DNA of 64,000 bases from CAVZTA01 sp963778025 (GTDB taxonomy: Bacteria; Chloroflexota; Limnocylindria; Limnocylindrales; CSP1-4): assembly GCA_963778025.1 (NCBI GenBank), contig CAVZTA010000019.1, forward strand, positions 124,001 through 188,000, written 5' to 3'. This document shows positions 16,547 to 25,522 of the stretch, piece after piece. The translations under genes and the position numbers were made by a program. Position 1 is the first letter of the stretch; the number at the start of each line of letters is the position of its first letter. A model generated the notes under the pieces. The model saw only the letters and a list, made by a program, of their open reading frames with translations. It was not told the DNA's origin and searched no databases.

Positions 16547-17524
16547 ATGGCGACGAACGACGCGACGAGCAGCCTTGGCGTCCGCGCACTCGATGCGGAC
16601 GAGCTCCCCGCCTGGCTCGAGCTTGACGCGACGCCCCTGGACGACCCGCTCGCGGTCCGGCTGCGGGACGCATGGGCCGACGGGCGGGGTGGTCCCGACC
16701 GCACGTTCCTGCTCGAACGCGGTGGCGTGGCCGTGGGCCGCGTCGCGTACATCGCCGAGCCGGCCGCGTCCTCACGCCTCGACTTCCTGGAGGCGTCGGT
16801 CGTCGGGCTGTGGCTTCCCTGGGCCGACGCCGACGCCGACCCGGACGTCACGACGCTGGGCGCGCGGCTGGTGCGCGACTCGATCGCCGCCCTGCCCGCG
16901 TCGATCGCCGCGGTCGACGCCTATGCCAACCCCGTCCTCGCGCCGTATGCCGCTGAGCGGCGGGCCGCGTTCGAGGCCGCCGGCATGCCGCTGTTCCAGG
17001 AGAAGCTCGGGTTCGAATGGCGGGCCGACGCGCCGCCGACCACGCCGCCCCAGCGCCGCCTGACGTTCCGGCCGGGCACGGAGGTCGGCGATGACGTCCT
17101 CACCGGAGTGATGGACCGCACGACCCAGGGCACGCTCGACCGCCAGGACCGCTACTACGCCGCGCTGGTCCCGCCGGGTGCGTGGGGGCGCGAGATGCTG
17201 GCGTACCGGACCGCGGACGACGAGCCCGACTGGCTGGTCGCCTTCGATCCCGCCGGGCAGCCGGTCGGGCATGCGCTGCTCGGCGAGTTCGACGAAGGGC
17301 GCGGCACGATCTCGCACATCGGGGTCGTCCCCGAGGCGCGTGGTCGCGGCTATGTCCATGAGCTCCTCGCGGAGATCAACGACCACGCGCGGCGGCGCGG
17401 ATTCGGGGCCGTCCTGTCCGACTGCGACACGCTCAACCCGCCGATGCACGCCGCGATGGAGCGCGCCGGCCACCACGCGGCGAACACCGCGTGGCATGTC
17501 TGGCACTACCGCGTGGAGCGCTGA
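16547..17524 (+). CDS. GNAT-family N-acetyltransferase, two-domain type
   Basis: A 325-residue protein with a degenerate N-terminal GNAT-like half (residues 1-165) and a C-terminal half containing the acetyl-CoA-binding pattern GVVPEARGRGYVHELL near residue 265. This tandem layout resembles mycothiol-synthase-like or other small-molecule acetyltransferases, but no substrate motif is recognised. The ATG at 16547 (MATND) is preferred over the in-frame ATG at 16523, though neither has a Shine-Dalgarno. A TTGACG hexamer at 16509-16514 could be a -35, with only a poor -10 partner. It is followed within 65 bases by the polyprenyl synthase gene on the same strand. Confidence 0.78.
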   Translation: MATNDATSSLGVRALDADELPAWLELDATPLDDPLAVRLRDAWADGRGGPDRTFLLERGGVAVGRVAYIAEPAASSRLDFLEASVVGLWLPWADADADPDVTTLGARLVRDSIAALPASIAAVDAYANPVLAPYAAERRAAFEAAGMPLFQEKLGFEWRADAPPTTPPQRRLTFRPGTEVGDDVLTGVMDRTTQGTLDRQDRYYAALVPPGAWGREMLAYRTADDEPDWLVAFDPAGQPVGHALLGEFDEGRGTISHIGVVPEARGRGYVHELLAEINDHARRRGFGAVLSDCDTLNPPMHAAMERAGHHAANTAWHVWHYRVER

Positions 17525-17573
17525 CCGGGTCGATCTCGCTACTTTGGGGGTGCACGTTTGCCGGAAAACCCGC

Positions 17574-17579
17574 TACACT
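17574..17579 (+). promoter_or_regulatory. -10 hexamer implying a leaderless polyprenyl synthase transcript
   Basis: TACACT ends eight bases before the ATG at 17588. No Shine-Dalgarno lies between. The possible -35 (tgcacg, 17-base spacing) is poor. Confidence 0.4.
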
Positions 17580-17587
17580 GGCCGGAC

Positions 17588-18610
17588 ATGACGACGCTGC
17601 GGGACCTCGACCTGGGCGAGCTGATCGCGGACACGGAGCACGAGATCCTTCGTGTCCTGCAGCTCCACGACGACAGCGTCAGCGGTGCGTACGAGCAGAT
17701 CCGCTACCACCTCGGGCTCGACGGCGCGGATGGGCCACGCGGCAAGCGGATGCGGCCGCTCCTCGGGCTCCTCGCGTACATGTCCATCGCGGGCGACCAC
17801 GAGCGCGCGCTGCCGGGCGCGGCGGCGGTGGAGCTGGGCCACAACTTCAGCCTCGTCCACGACGACATCGAGGACAACGACACCGAGCGCCACCACCGGC
17901 CCACGCTGTGGACGGTCCACGGCATCCCGCAGGCGATCAACACCGGCGACCTCCTGTTCAGCCTGTCGCGGATCGCGCTCCATCGACTGTCCGATCTCGG
18001 GTTCTCGGACTCGAAGGTCCTGCGGTTGATGAAGCTCTACGACCGGACGTGCGTCGCGCTGTGCGAGGGCCAGTACCTCGACATCGCGAGCTCGGCGTCG
18101 GACCGCCCCATGTCCGTCGAGCTGTACTTCGAGATGATCGGCCGCAAGACCGCTGCGCTGATCGCCGCCTCGATCGAGGCCGGCGCGCTGCTCGCCACCG
18201 ATGACGATGACGTGGTCGATCGCTACCGCCGGTTCGGCTGGGCGCTCGGGCTCGCATTCCAGCTGAACGACGACCTGCTGGGCATCTGGGGCGACGAGCG
18301 CACGACCGGCAAGGAGCCGACCGACGTCGCCCGGCGCAAGAAGACCCTGCCCGTGCTGTACGCGTTCGAGCACGCGGGCCCGGAGGATCGCGAGCGCCTC
18401 GCCGAGCTGGCCGCGCTCGGGTCCCCGACCCGCGACGACGTCCGCGAGATCGTCGCCATCCTCGACCGCTCCGGCGCGCAGGACTACACCCGGGCGCAGG
18501 CCCGCCGGCAGCGCGACGAGGCACTCGCCGAGCTCGACGGGATGGGCGTGGGCGACGACGTGGCGCGCGAGAAGCTGCGCGGGATCATCCTGAGCGTCAT
18601 CACCGCCTGA
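17588..18610 (+). CDS. Polyprenyl diphosphate synthase (trans-isoprenyl type)
   Basis: A 340-residue enzyme that condenses isopentenyl diphosphate with an allylic diphosphate. The first Asp-rich motif is HDDIEDND near residue 92. The second is NDDLLGIW near residue 226, in the form DDxxxxW common in short- to medium-chain synthases of Actinobacteria and Chloroflexota. The family patterns GKRMRP, GDLLF and KKTLPVLYA are present. The product could be geranylgeranyl diphosphate or a quinone side chain; chain length is not decidable by eye. Supply of its substrate connects with ispE at 23605. The 252 bases after the stop (18611-18862) hold nothing recognisable. Confidence 0.9.
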   Translation: MTTLRDLDLGELIADTEHEILRVLQLHDDSVSGAYEQIRYHLGLDGADGPRGKRMRPLLGLLAYMSIAGDHERALPGAAAVELGHNFSLVHDDIEDNDTERHHRPTLWTVHGIPQAINTGDLLFSLSRIALHRLSDLGFSDSKVLRLMKLYDRTCVALCEGQYLDIASSASDRPMSVELYFEMIGRKTAALIAASIEAGALLATDDDDVVDRYRRFGWALGLAFQLNDDLLGIWGDERTTGKEPTDVARRKKTLPVLYAFEHAGPEDRERLAELAALGSPTRDDVREIVAILDRSGAQDYTRAQARRQRDEALAELDGMGVGDDVAREKLRGIILSVITA

Positions 18611-18862
18611 CCCGCATCAGCACCGGCACGGGCGGACGCCCGACCGGCGTGCATCCCATGCGTCCAGCGACGAAGCGGCCGCTGCCGACCGTGGTCGAGC
18701 GCCGCTCGCGACGCGCTCCGCCGTCAGCGCGTGCACGGGATGCGCCGGCGGGCGATGGACCGGCCTCGAGGACCCGCTAACGCCGACCACCGGTCGCCAC
18801 CTTCGGCGCAGGACGCACCCGATGCACGACGGCCTGAGCCGAGGCGGTCGGGCGCGGCGGCC

Positions 18863-19656
18863 TCAACGCGGTCGGCGGAACAGGAACAGCCCGAAGCCCA
18901 TCGCCTCGCGCCGCCAGCGTGCGTAGGTGTCACGCATGAACGCGGCGCGCTCGAGGAACGGTCCACGGTCCGGATCGTCGCGTGCCGCATCCTCGGCGGC
19001 CCAGCGCTCGATCGCGCCGGCGTAGGCGTCCTCGTAGGCGTCCCACTCGGGCTCGGTCGCGAGCAGCGAACCCAGCGGCTCGAGCCCGAGACCCGTCCCG
19101 GTGGCGATCGTGGCGGCGACGTCGACCATCTCGTCCTCGCCGATCCCGAACTCGCCTTCTTCGGCCTCGGTGAGCGGCCGGCGCAGGTACCCCTCGCCCA
19201 CGAGCACGAGTCCGCCCGGCCGTGCGACACCGCTGAGCGTCTCGAGCGTCTCGCGCCGCCCGCCGAACACGCCGCTGGCGCCGATGCACGATGCCAGGTC
19301 GGCGGCGTCACCGGGGAGTGGCGCCGTCCCGGTCCCGATCTCGCCCTCGCGAAGGTCGACGAGCTCCGCGACCTTCGCTGCGCGTCGCCGCCTCGCGTCC
19401 TGCCGCGAGGAACCACGGGTTCCGGTCGATGCCCAACCCGCTCACCGCCGCGCCGGTGTGCGAGCTCGACGAGCAGCGCCGCCTTGCCGCACGCGACGTC
19501 GAACGCGATGCCGTCGCGCCGGACGGGCAGGTCATCGACGAACGCCGCGAGCGTCGACTCGTCGAACGGGCCGAGCACGCGGCGGTCGCGATGGGCGATC
19601 GTCGTGAAGCGCAGCGGATGCCCGGGCGGCGGGAATGGATCGAGGGCCGGCGTCAC
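18863..19656 (-). CDS. SAM-dependent methyltransferase, interrupted by two frameshifts
   Basis: A class I methyltransferase-like protein of about 264 residues. The SAM-binding motif is FDVACGKAALLVELAHR; motif II equivalent is LGIDRNPWFLAAGREA; later motifs are GDAADLASCIGASG and GGLVLVGEGYLRRP. These pieces lie in three different frames, joined near 19452 and 19380. The total length is two over a multiple of three, as expected for two one-base insertions. The GTG at 19656 overlaps the stop of the upstream gene (GTGA), fixing the start. The substrate is unknown. Confidence 0.65.
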
Positions 19657-20267
19657 GATGCGGGCCACGCGCGTCGAAGCCAGGCAGCACCGCCGACCAC
19701 CGCGACGATCGCCAGCCCGGCGAGCACGACCTGGGCCGCAGGCCACACGGCCTCGGCGAGCCCCGCCTCGAACCTGCGCGACCCAGGCGCATCCAGGGCC
19801 TCGCGTGCGGCCGCGAGCGTCGGCCACGGGACCTCGGCGTCGTAGATGGGCTGGAGCTCGTCGTCCTTCGACAGGCCCCACGCGGGCGAGAGGACCAGCC
19901 CCTGCGTGTGCACGCCGAGCGCGATGAGCATCCGCGTCCCGACCGACCCGGTGAACAGGTCGTGGCAGACGCCGGCAGCCTGGGTCGGGCGTTCGAGCCG
20001 GATGACGCTCGCGGACACCCCGCGCAGCTCCTCCTCGACGCCCAGGACGATCGAGCGCGGCTGTTCGGCGAGCCGCCCCGACCGCTGGATGACCTTCACG
20101 ACGAGGATCGGCCCGGGATGGGCCAGGAGCGCATCCGCGCCCACCGGATCCGCGCCGGAGCAGGCCATCGCGGGCACGGGTCGGGCGAGGCCGGCCACGC
20201 CGACCAGGGCCAGGGCGAGGAGCATCGCGGCCGGCGCGCCGATCCCTCGGGCACGGCCGCGGCGCAT
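19653..20267 (-). CDS. Exported membrane-anchored protein of unknown function
   Basis: A 204-residue protein with an N-terminal signal peptide (RRGRARGIGAP, then a hydrophobic stretch ending VPAMACSG) and a C-terminal membrane helix near residues 173-195 followed by RRAW. The region between contains a single Cys pair (Cys after the cleavage site and one in VCHDLFTG), which could form a disulfide. I do not recognise the family. The ATG at 20267 overlaps the upstream stop (TGATG). An in-frame GTG three bases earlier is an alternative start. Confidence 0.65.
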   Translation of the reverse strand: MRRGRARGIGAPAAMLLALALVGVAGLARPVPAMACSGADPVGADALLAHPGPILVVKVIQRSGRLAEQPRSIVLGVEEELRGVSASVIRLERPTQAAGVCHDLFTGSVGTRMLIALGVHTQGLVLSPAWGLSKDDELQPIYDAEVPWPTLAAAREALDAPGSRRFEAGLAEAVWPAAQVVLAGLAIVAVVGGAAWLRRAWPAS

Positions 20268-21607
20268 CACCGCTCCTCGTCGTCCGTCGCGGACTCGTCG
20301 TTCACGGGCCGTTGGCGCACGACCAGGACCTTGCCGACGCGCCGGCCATCGGTCGACTCGACCGTCAGCCGCAGGCCGTCGACGTGGACCTCGTCGCCGG
20401 GCGATGGGACGCCGCCGACGCGGTGGTACACGAGGCCGCCCACCGTGTCGTACTCGTCCTCATCCTCGAGGGTCAGGTTCGCGAGATCGAACAGCTCGAG
20501 GAGGTCGTCGACCGCGGCCCGGCCATCGACCCGCGCCTCGTCGTCGGACAGCTTCACGACGAGCGGCTCTTCGACGTCGTACTCGTCCTGGATCTCGCCC
20601 ACGATCTCCTCGAGCAGGTCCTCGATCGTGAGCAGGCCGGCGGTACCGCCGTACTCGTCGAGGACGATCGCGATGTGGACCTTCCGTCGCTGGAACTCGT
20701 GGAGCAGGTCGTCGATGGTCATCGACTCCGGCACGAACACGGGCGTCCGCAGCAGTGATCGCAGCGCGGGACGCTCGCCGCCTTGCTTGAGGAACGGCAG
20801 GAGGTCCTTCGCATAGAGGATGCCCACGATGTCGTCGACCGACGTCTCGTAGATCGGGAGCCGCGAGTGGCCCTGCTCGACGAACACGTCGATCGCCTCG
20901 TCGAAGCCGGCCGTGGCGGGCAGCGCCACGATCGCGATGCGCGGCGTCATCACCTCGTGCAGGCGCCGGTCGCCGAGCTCGATGACCGCGTTGATCATCT
21001 GCTCCTCCTCGGCCTCCAGGACGCCCTGCTCGCCGCCGCGCTCGACGATGAGCCGCAGCTCCTCGGCCGAGATCGACTGTTCCGCCGTCACGCTGGCGCC
21101 GAAGAGGCGGGCGATGGCCTTGGTCGCGCCGGTCAGGAACAGGATGACCGGCGACAGGATCCGCGCGAGCAGGTCGACCGGGCCGGACAGGACGATGGCG
21201 AAGCGCTCGGCGTTGGCGAGCGCGAGGGTCTTCGGGACGAGCTCGGCGAACAGGATCGTGAACAGCGCGAGGATGACCGTGACGACGACGAGCGCCAGGG
21301 TCTTCGCGTTGTCCTCGCTGAAGCCGGCGCCCGCCAGGAGCCCGGCGAGCTGGTCGCTGAGGCTCACGGCGGCGTAGGCGGAGGCGAAGAAGCCGATGAC
21401 CGTCAGCCCGAGCTGCGAGACCGCGAGGAAGCGGCCGGGCTCGTCGAGCAGGCGGCGGACCCGGCGCGCCCCGGACGCGCCTTCCTCGACGAGCTGGTCG
21501 ATGCGGCTGCGCCGGACCGACACCAGCGCGATCTCGGCCGCGACGAAGAAGCCTTCCAGGAGCGTCAGGATGGCGATGATGATGATCTCGCCGATCGGGA
21601 GGTTCAT
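20267..21607 (-). CDS. CNNM/CorC-type membrane protein (hemolysin-like) with CBS domains
   Basis: A 446-residue integral membrane protein. The DUF21 transmembrane domain occupies residues 1-190 (starts LPIGEIIIIAILTLLEGFF, with AELVPKTLALANAE). A CBS pair follows at residues 205-325 (VMTPRIAIVALP, SRLPIYE, VLDEYGGTAGLLTIEDLLEE), then a C-terminal CorC/HlyC domain near 345-430. Relatives handle divalent cations, often Mg2+ export; the hemolysin name is historical. Its ATG overlaps the glmU stop by four bases. No frameshift is seen. Confidence 0.88.
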   Translation of the reverse strand: MNLPIGEIIIIAILTLLEGFFVAAEIALVSVRRSRIDQLVEEGASGARRVRRLLDEPGRFLAVSQLGLTVIGFFASAYAAVSLSDQLAGLLAGAGFSEDNAKTLALVVVTVILALFTILFAELVPKTLALANAERFAIVLSGPVDLLARILSPVILFLTGATKAIARLFGASVTAEQSISAEELRLIVERGGEQGVLEAEEEQMINAVIELGDRRLHEVMTPRIAIVALPATAGFDEAIDVFVEQGHSRLPIYETSVDDIVGILYAKDLLPFLKQGGERPALRSLLRTPVFVPESMTIDDLLHEFQRRKVHIAIVLDEYGGTAGLLTIEDLLEEIVGEIQDEYDVEEPLVVKLSDDEARVDGRAAVDDLLELFDLANLTLEDEDEYDTVGGLVYHRVGGVPSPGDEVHVDGLRLTVESTDGRRVGKVLVVRQRPVNDESATDDEER

Positions 21608-23049
21608 CGCGCGGCCGACCCGTCGTCGCCGGCGCTCGGTCCCGCGGGTGGAGGCGCCTCGTCCGTGTCCGCCGGCTTCCGCACCTCGCGGATCCGGGCC
21701 GGGACACCGACCGCGAGCTTGCCCGGCGGGATGTCCTTCGTGACGACCGCGCCGGCACCCGTCCGGGCGTCGTCACCGACCGTGAGTGGCGCGCGGAGCA
21801 TCGTGTCGACGCCCAGGAAGACCCGCTCGCCGATCGTCGTCCGGTGCTTCTTCACGCCGTCGTAGTTCGCGGTGATGGTGCCCGCCCCGACGTTCGTCCC
21901 GGCACCCACCTGTGAATCGCCGAGGTAGCTCATGTGGTGCTGCTTCACGCCGGGCCCGAGCGTGCTGTTCTTGAGCTCGGCGAAATTGCCGATCTCGGCG
22001 TGCTCGCCGACCACCGAGCCGGGGCGCAGATGGCTGAACGGGCCGACGGTCGCGCCGTCGCGGACCTCGGAGCGCTCGATGACGCTCGCCCAGATCCGGC
22101 AGCCCTTGCCGATCGTGCTGTCGTGGACCTGGGAGCCGGTGGCGATGACGGTGCCTTCGCCGACGGTGGTGTGGCCGCGGAGGACGACGTTCGGTTCGAG
22201 GACCACGTCCTCGGCAAGCTCCACCGCGTGGTCGAGGTAGACCGTCGACGGGTCGTGCATCGTCACCCCGGCCAGCATCCAGCGCTCGTTGAGCTCGACG
22301 CGCAGGTCCCATTCGGCCCGGGCGAGCTGGGCACGGTCGTTGATGCCCAGCAGGCGGCCGTCGTCCTCGACCTCCACCGCCGCGACGATCCGCCCGTCGG
22401 CGCGGGCGGCCTCGATGAGCGCGGTCAGGTACAGCTCGCCCGTCATCTCGCTCGGTCGCAGGTCGGCGATGGCCTGGCGGAGCCACGAGGCGTCGAACGC
22501 GTAGAGGCCCGCGTTGATCTCGTTGATCGCGCGTTCGTCGTCCTCGGCGTCCTTCTCCTCGACGACGCGCTCGACGCCGCCCGCGTCGTTGCGCAGCACC
22601 CGGCCGAGGCCGGCCGGGTCGATGGCGTCGACGATGGTGATCGCGATCGCCGCGTGGTCGAGGCGGCGCTCGGCGAGGAGATCGATGAGCAGGTCCTCGC
22701 GCAGGAGCGGCACGTCGCCGTTGAGGACGAGGATCTCCTCGATCGCGTCGGGAACGTGCTCGAGGGCCACGCGCAGGGCGGCGCCGGTGCCGTTCGGCTT
22801 CGGCTGCAGCGCGTAGTCGACGTCATCACCGAACGCGTCGCGGATGCCCGCGGTGGCTGGGCTGGTCACCACGACCGGCCGGGAATCGGTGGCCGCGCGA
22901 GCCGCGTCGACCACGTACGCGAGCATCGGCCGTCCGAGCAGCGGGTGCAGGAGCTTGGGGGTCCGTGACCGCATGCGCGTGCCGAGGCCCGCGGCGAGCA
23001 CGACCGCAAGGGTCCGCCCGATGGGCGGCTGCGGACTTGAGGGGGTCAC
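21604..23049 (-). CDS. glmU: Bifunctional UDP-GlcNAc pyrophosphorylase / GlcN-1-P acetyltransferase
   Basis: Makes UDP-GlcNAc for peptidoglycan from GlcN-1-P. The uridylyltransferase domain opens with LAAGLGTRMRSRTPKLLHPL (residues 18-37), and Asp-containing LNGDVPLL lies further on. The left-handed beta-helix acetyltransferase domain spans about 255-450 and has NYDGVKKHRTTIG. The 481-residue length is usual, with a Pro/Asp-rich tail. The start is GTG 23049, with no visible Shine-Dalgarno; no better start is available because the catalytic loop begins at residue 18. GlmS (35272) and GlmM (37152), which supply its substrate, are also in the window. The 172-base gap upstream holds no recognised gene. 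Confidence 0.95.
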   Translation of the reverse strand: MTPSSPQPPIGRTLAVVLAAGLGTRMRSRTPKLLHPLLGRPMLAYVVDAARAATDSRPVVVTSPATAGIRDAFGDDVDYALQPKPNGTGAALRVALEHVPDAIEEILVLNGDVPLLREDLLIDLLAERRLDHAAIAITIVDAIDPAGLGRVLRNDAGGVERVVEEKDAEDDERAINEINAGLYAFDASWLRQAIADLRPSEMTGELYLTALIEAARADGRIVAAVEVEDDGRLLGINDRAQLARAEWDLRVELNERWMLAGVTMHDPSTVYLDHAVELAEDVVLEPNVVLRGHTTVGEGTVIATGSQVHDSTIGKGCRIWASVIERSEVRDGATVGPFSHLRPGSVVGEHAEIGNFAELKNSTLGPGVKQHHMSYLGDSQVGAGTNVGAGTITANYDGVKKHRTTIGERVFLGVDTMLRAPLTVGDDARTGAGAVVTKDIPPGKLAVGVPARIREVRKPADTDEAPPPAGPSAGDDGSAAR

Positions 23050-23221
23050 GGGAGGCGGCGTCGTGGGCAGGTGGCTGGCGGGGCCGCTGGGGCGCCGCCG
23101 TCGCCGGACGTCGTCGAAAGGATGGTCATGGGATGGGCGGCGAATCGTAGGGTGGGCTGGAACGGGGTGTCAATCGAGGCCGCTCCGCACCCGTTCCCGC
23201 TCGTCGCCTGGGCATCGCGCT

Positions 23222-23608
23222 TCAGCGGCCGCGGACGGCGATGGCTTCGATCTCGACGACCGCACCCTTCGGCAGCGCCGCGACCGCGAACGTCGAGCGG
23301 GCGGGCGGCGGGTCCGGCATGTGCGTCCCGTAGATCCCGTTGACGGTGGCGAAGTCGTCGATGTCGGCCAGGAAGATGGTGGTCTTCACGACATCGGCGA
23401 AGCCCAGACCCGCCGCGTCGAGCACCGCGCTGAGGTTCTTCAGGGCGCGCTCGGCCTGCGCCTCGATGCCGCCGTCGACGAGGTTGCCGGTCGCGGGGTC
23501 GAGACCGATCTGGCCCGAGCAGAACACCAGGTCGCCGACGCCGATCGCCTGGCTGTACGGGCCGACGGCGGCGGGCGCGCCCGTGGTCGTGATCGCCTGG
23601 CGGGTCAT
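23222..23608 (-). CDS. ridA: RidA-type enamine/imine deaminase
   Basis: A 128-residue member of the YjgF/YER057c/UK114 family, which hydrolyses reactive 2-aminoacrylate made by PLP enzymes. Signature features are GPYSQAI, FCSGQIGLDP, VDVVKTT-like FADVVKTTIFL, and the catalytic Arg in ARSTFAVAALPKGAVVEIEA. It forms trimers in characterised relatives. Its ATG overlaps the ispE stop (ATGA). The start and length are normal. Confidence 0.93.
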   Translation of the reverse strand: MTRQAITTTGAPAAVGPYSQAIGVGDLVFCSGQIGLDPATGNLVDGGIEAQAERALKNLSAVLDAAGLGFADVVKTTIFLADIDDFATVNGIYGTHMPDPPPARSTFAVAALPKGAVVEIEAIAVRGR

Positions 23609-24622
23609 CGGGCACTCCCTTCAGCAGCGGACGGGTCGGGCTCACGGAACGTCGTCGCCGTCACGAACGGGTCGCCGTCCGCGAGTCGCGGGATCGTCCC
23701 CTCGCCGATCGCCGCGCGGACGGCCGCCGCGGCCGCCTCGGCCTCGGTCAGCGAAGGATAGAGCGCCCAGTGGGTGGGCCCGGAGCCCGACAGGCCCACA
23801 GGCCGGCCCGTGACCCGCCGCAGCGCGCGACGGAACGGCACGAGCTCGGGTACGACCGCGTCCGCGGCGGGCTGGAGATCGTTCGCCGAGGCGAGGACCG
23901 ACGCCCGCACGAGGAGGTCATGGGCGGTCAGGCCCGTCCGCAGCTCGGACGGCGAGATGCTCCGACGCCAGCCGCGCCGCGCCACCGAGGCCACGGATGC
24001 CGGCGGCGTACGCCGCGAACACGCTCGGCGTCGGGATCGGGACGGCCGGCGTCACCAGCAATAGCCCCGGCGCGGCGCCCCCAGCGCGGATCCACGGCAA
24101 CGGCGTCACGCGCTCGCCGCGTCCCTCGACGAGCGCCGGGCCGCCCGCGAGGAAGAACGGGACGTCGGACCCGAGGGCCGCGGCCGTGGCGAGGCGCGCA
24201 TCGCCGGTGAGCTCCGCGCCCCACGCCTCGAGCGCCGCGTCGAGTGCCGCGGCCGCATCGCTGGAGCCGCCCGCCAGGCCCGCCGCCACGGGGATCCGCT
24301 TGTCGACGCGGGCGGCGAGCGGCGGCGCCGGCCCGACGCCGGCCCACCCGGCACCGACGGCTCGCCTCGCGGCCGCGAACGCGCGCAGGATCAGGTCGTC
24401 GTCGAGCGGACCGGCGTCGAACCCCGTCCGGTGGAGCGAATCCCGCGTGGCGGACGGCGCGACCGCGACCGACAGCCGATCCGCGAGCGCCAGCGGGACC
24501 ATCACCGAGTGCAGCTCGTGGAACCCGTCGTCCCGGCGGCCGACGACCGCGAGCGACAGATTGAGCTTCGCCGGAGCCAGCCGGACCACCGGTGTCAGGC
24601 GCCGGAGCGGGTCCTCGGTCAC
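23605..24622 (-). CDS. ispE: 4-diphosphocytidyl-2-C-methyl-D-erythritol kinase, frameshifted
   Basis: A GHMP kinase of the MEP isoprenoid pathway. The N-terminus has RLAPAKLNLSLAVVGRRDDG, and the ATP-binding glycine-rich loop is PVAAGLAGGSSDAAAAL. The C-terminal GHMP motif is RPVGLSGSGPTHWALYP. Start GTG 24622 overlaps the rsmA stop (GTGA). The reading frame changes between about 23950 and 23975: ARLASEHLA is in one frame, while LRTGLTAHDLLVRASVLASA continues in another to 23605. The length is one over a multiple of three. As this pathway is essential, a sequence error is likelier than a pseudogene. Confidence 0.85.
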
Positions 24623-25515
24623 GGACGCGGTGGCGGCAGCGGCCCGAGCGCCTCGAGCAACCGGATCCACTCCCCCACCGCCAGGGTCTGCGGCCGCCGG
24701 TCGGACGTGATGGCGACCTCGTCGAGCGCGCGCTCGATGCGCTCGGGTGCGACGCCCGTCAGCTGTCGCCGCAGCACGTTCCGCAGCATCTTCCGCCGCT
24801 CGCGGAAGCCCGCCTGGACGAGCCGCCACAGGTCGTCTTCCATCGCGGGCTCGAGGCGGTCCAGCTCGTCGTACGGCTCCAGCACGATCACGGCCGACTC
24901 GACCTCCGGCGCCGGCTCGAAGGCCTCGCGCGGCACGCGGAAGGCGATCCGGACGCGCGCGTGGTACTGGACGAACACGCTGAGGTACGACAGCCCGCCG
25001 GGCTCGGCGGCGATCCGCTCGGCGACCTCGCGCTGGACCATCAGCACGAGCCGGCGCGCACGCGGGGGTCCGCCGAGGAGCCGATGGAGCGTCGGCGAAG
25101 TCACGTGGTACGGGAGGTTGGCGACCACGTCGTAGGGCGGCTCGACGAGGTGGACGAGGTCCTGGTCGAGGGCGTCGCCGGCGATCAACCGAAGCCGCCC
25201 GTCCTCGAGCTCCCCGGCGAAGCGGCCCTGCAGCTGCTCGACCATCCGGTCGTCGAGCTCGACCGCGGTCACCCGTGCGCCCGCCTCGAGGAGCCCGCCG
25301 GTCAGGACGCCCAGCCCGGGCCCGATCTCGAGCACACGCTCGTCGCGCGCCGGGTCGGCTTCCGCGAGGATGCCTTCGAGCACGTCGACATCGACCAGGA
25401 AGTTCTGCGACAGCCGGTGCCGGGGTCGCAGCCCGGCCTCCCGGAGCGTCCGCCGGACCGCGAGGGCGTCGAGCCGCGGTCGCGTGGGCGACGGGACGTC
25501 CGGGACGCGGCTCAC
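24619..25515 (-). CDS. rsmA: 16S rRNA dimethyladenosine transferase
   Basis: Dimethylates two adjacent adenosines in helix 45 of 16S rRNA (KsgA family) during 30S maturation. SAM motif I is VLEIGPGLGVLTGGLLEAG. Catalytic motif IV is NLPYH. The family entry motif LSQNFLVD lies near residue 32. The C-terminal helical domain includes FRERRKMLRNVLRR. GTG 25515 lies seven bases after the tsaD stop and gives 298 residues; it lacks an obvious Shine-Dalgarno. The stop overlaps the ispE start. Confidence 0.94.
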   Translation of the reverse strand: MSRVPDVPSPTRPRLDALAVRRTLREAGLRPRHRLSQNFLVDVDVLEGILAEADPARDERVLEIGPGLGVLTGGLLEAGARVTAVELDDRMVEQLQGRFAGELEDGRLRLIAGDALDQDLVHLVEPPYDVVANLPYHVTSPTLHRLLGGPPRARRLVLMVQREVAERIAAEPGGLSYLSVFVQYHARVRIAFRVPREAFEPAPEVESAVIVLEPYDELDRLEPAMEDDLWRLVQAGFRERRKMLRNVLRRQLTGVAPERIERALDEVAITSDRRPQTLAVGEWIRLLEALGPLPPPRP

Positions 25516-25522
25516 GCGGCAG

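Noticed and set aside
18611..18862. Possible RNA gene or small ORF in the 252-base gap after the polyprenyl synthase gene
   Set aside because: No cloverleaf, convincing hairpin with a T run, or ORF with a ribosome-binding site was found.
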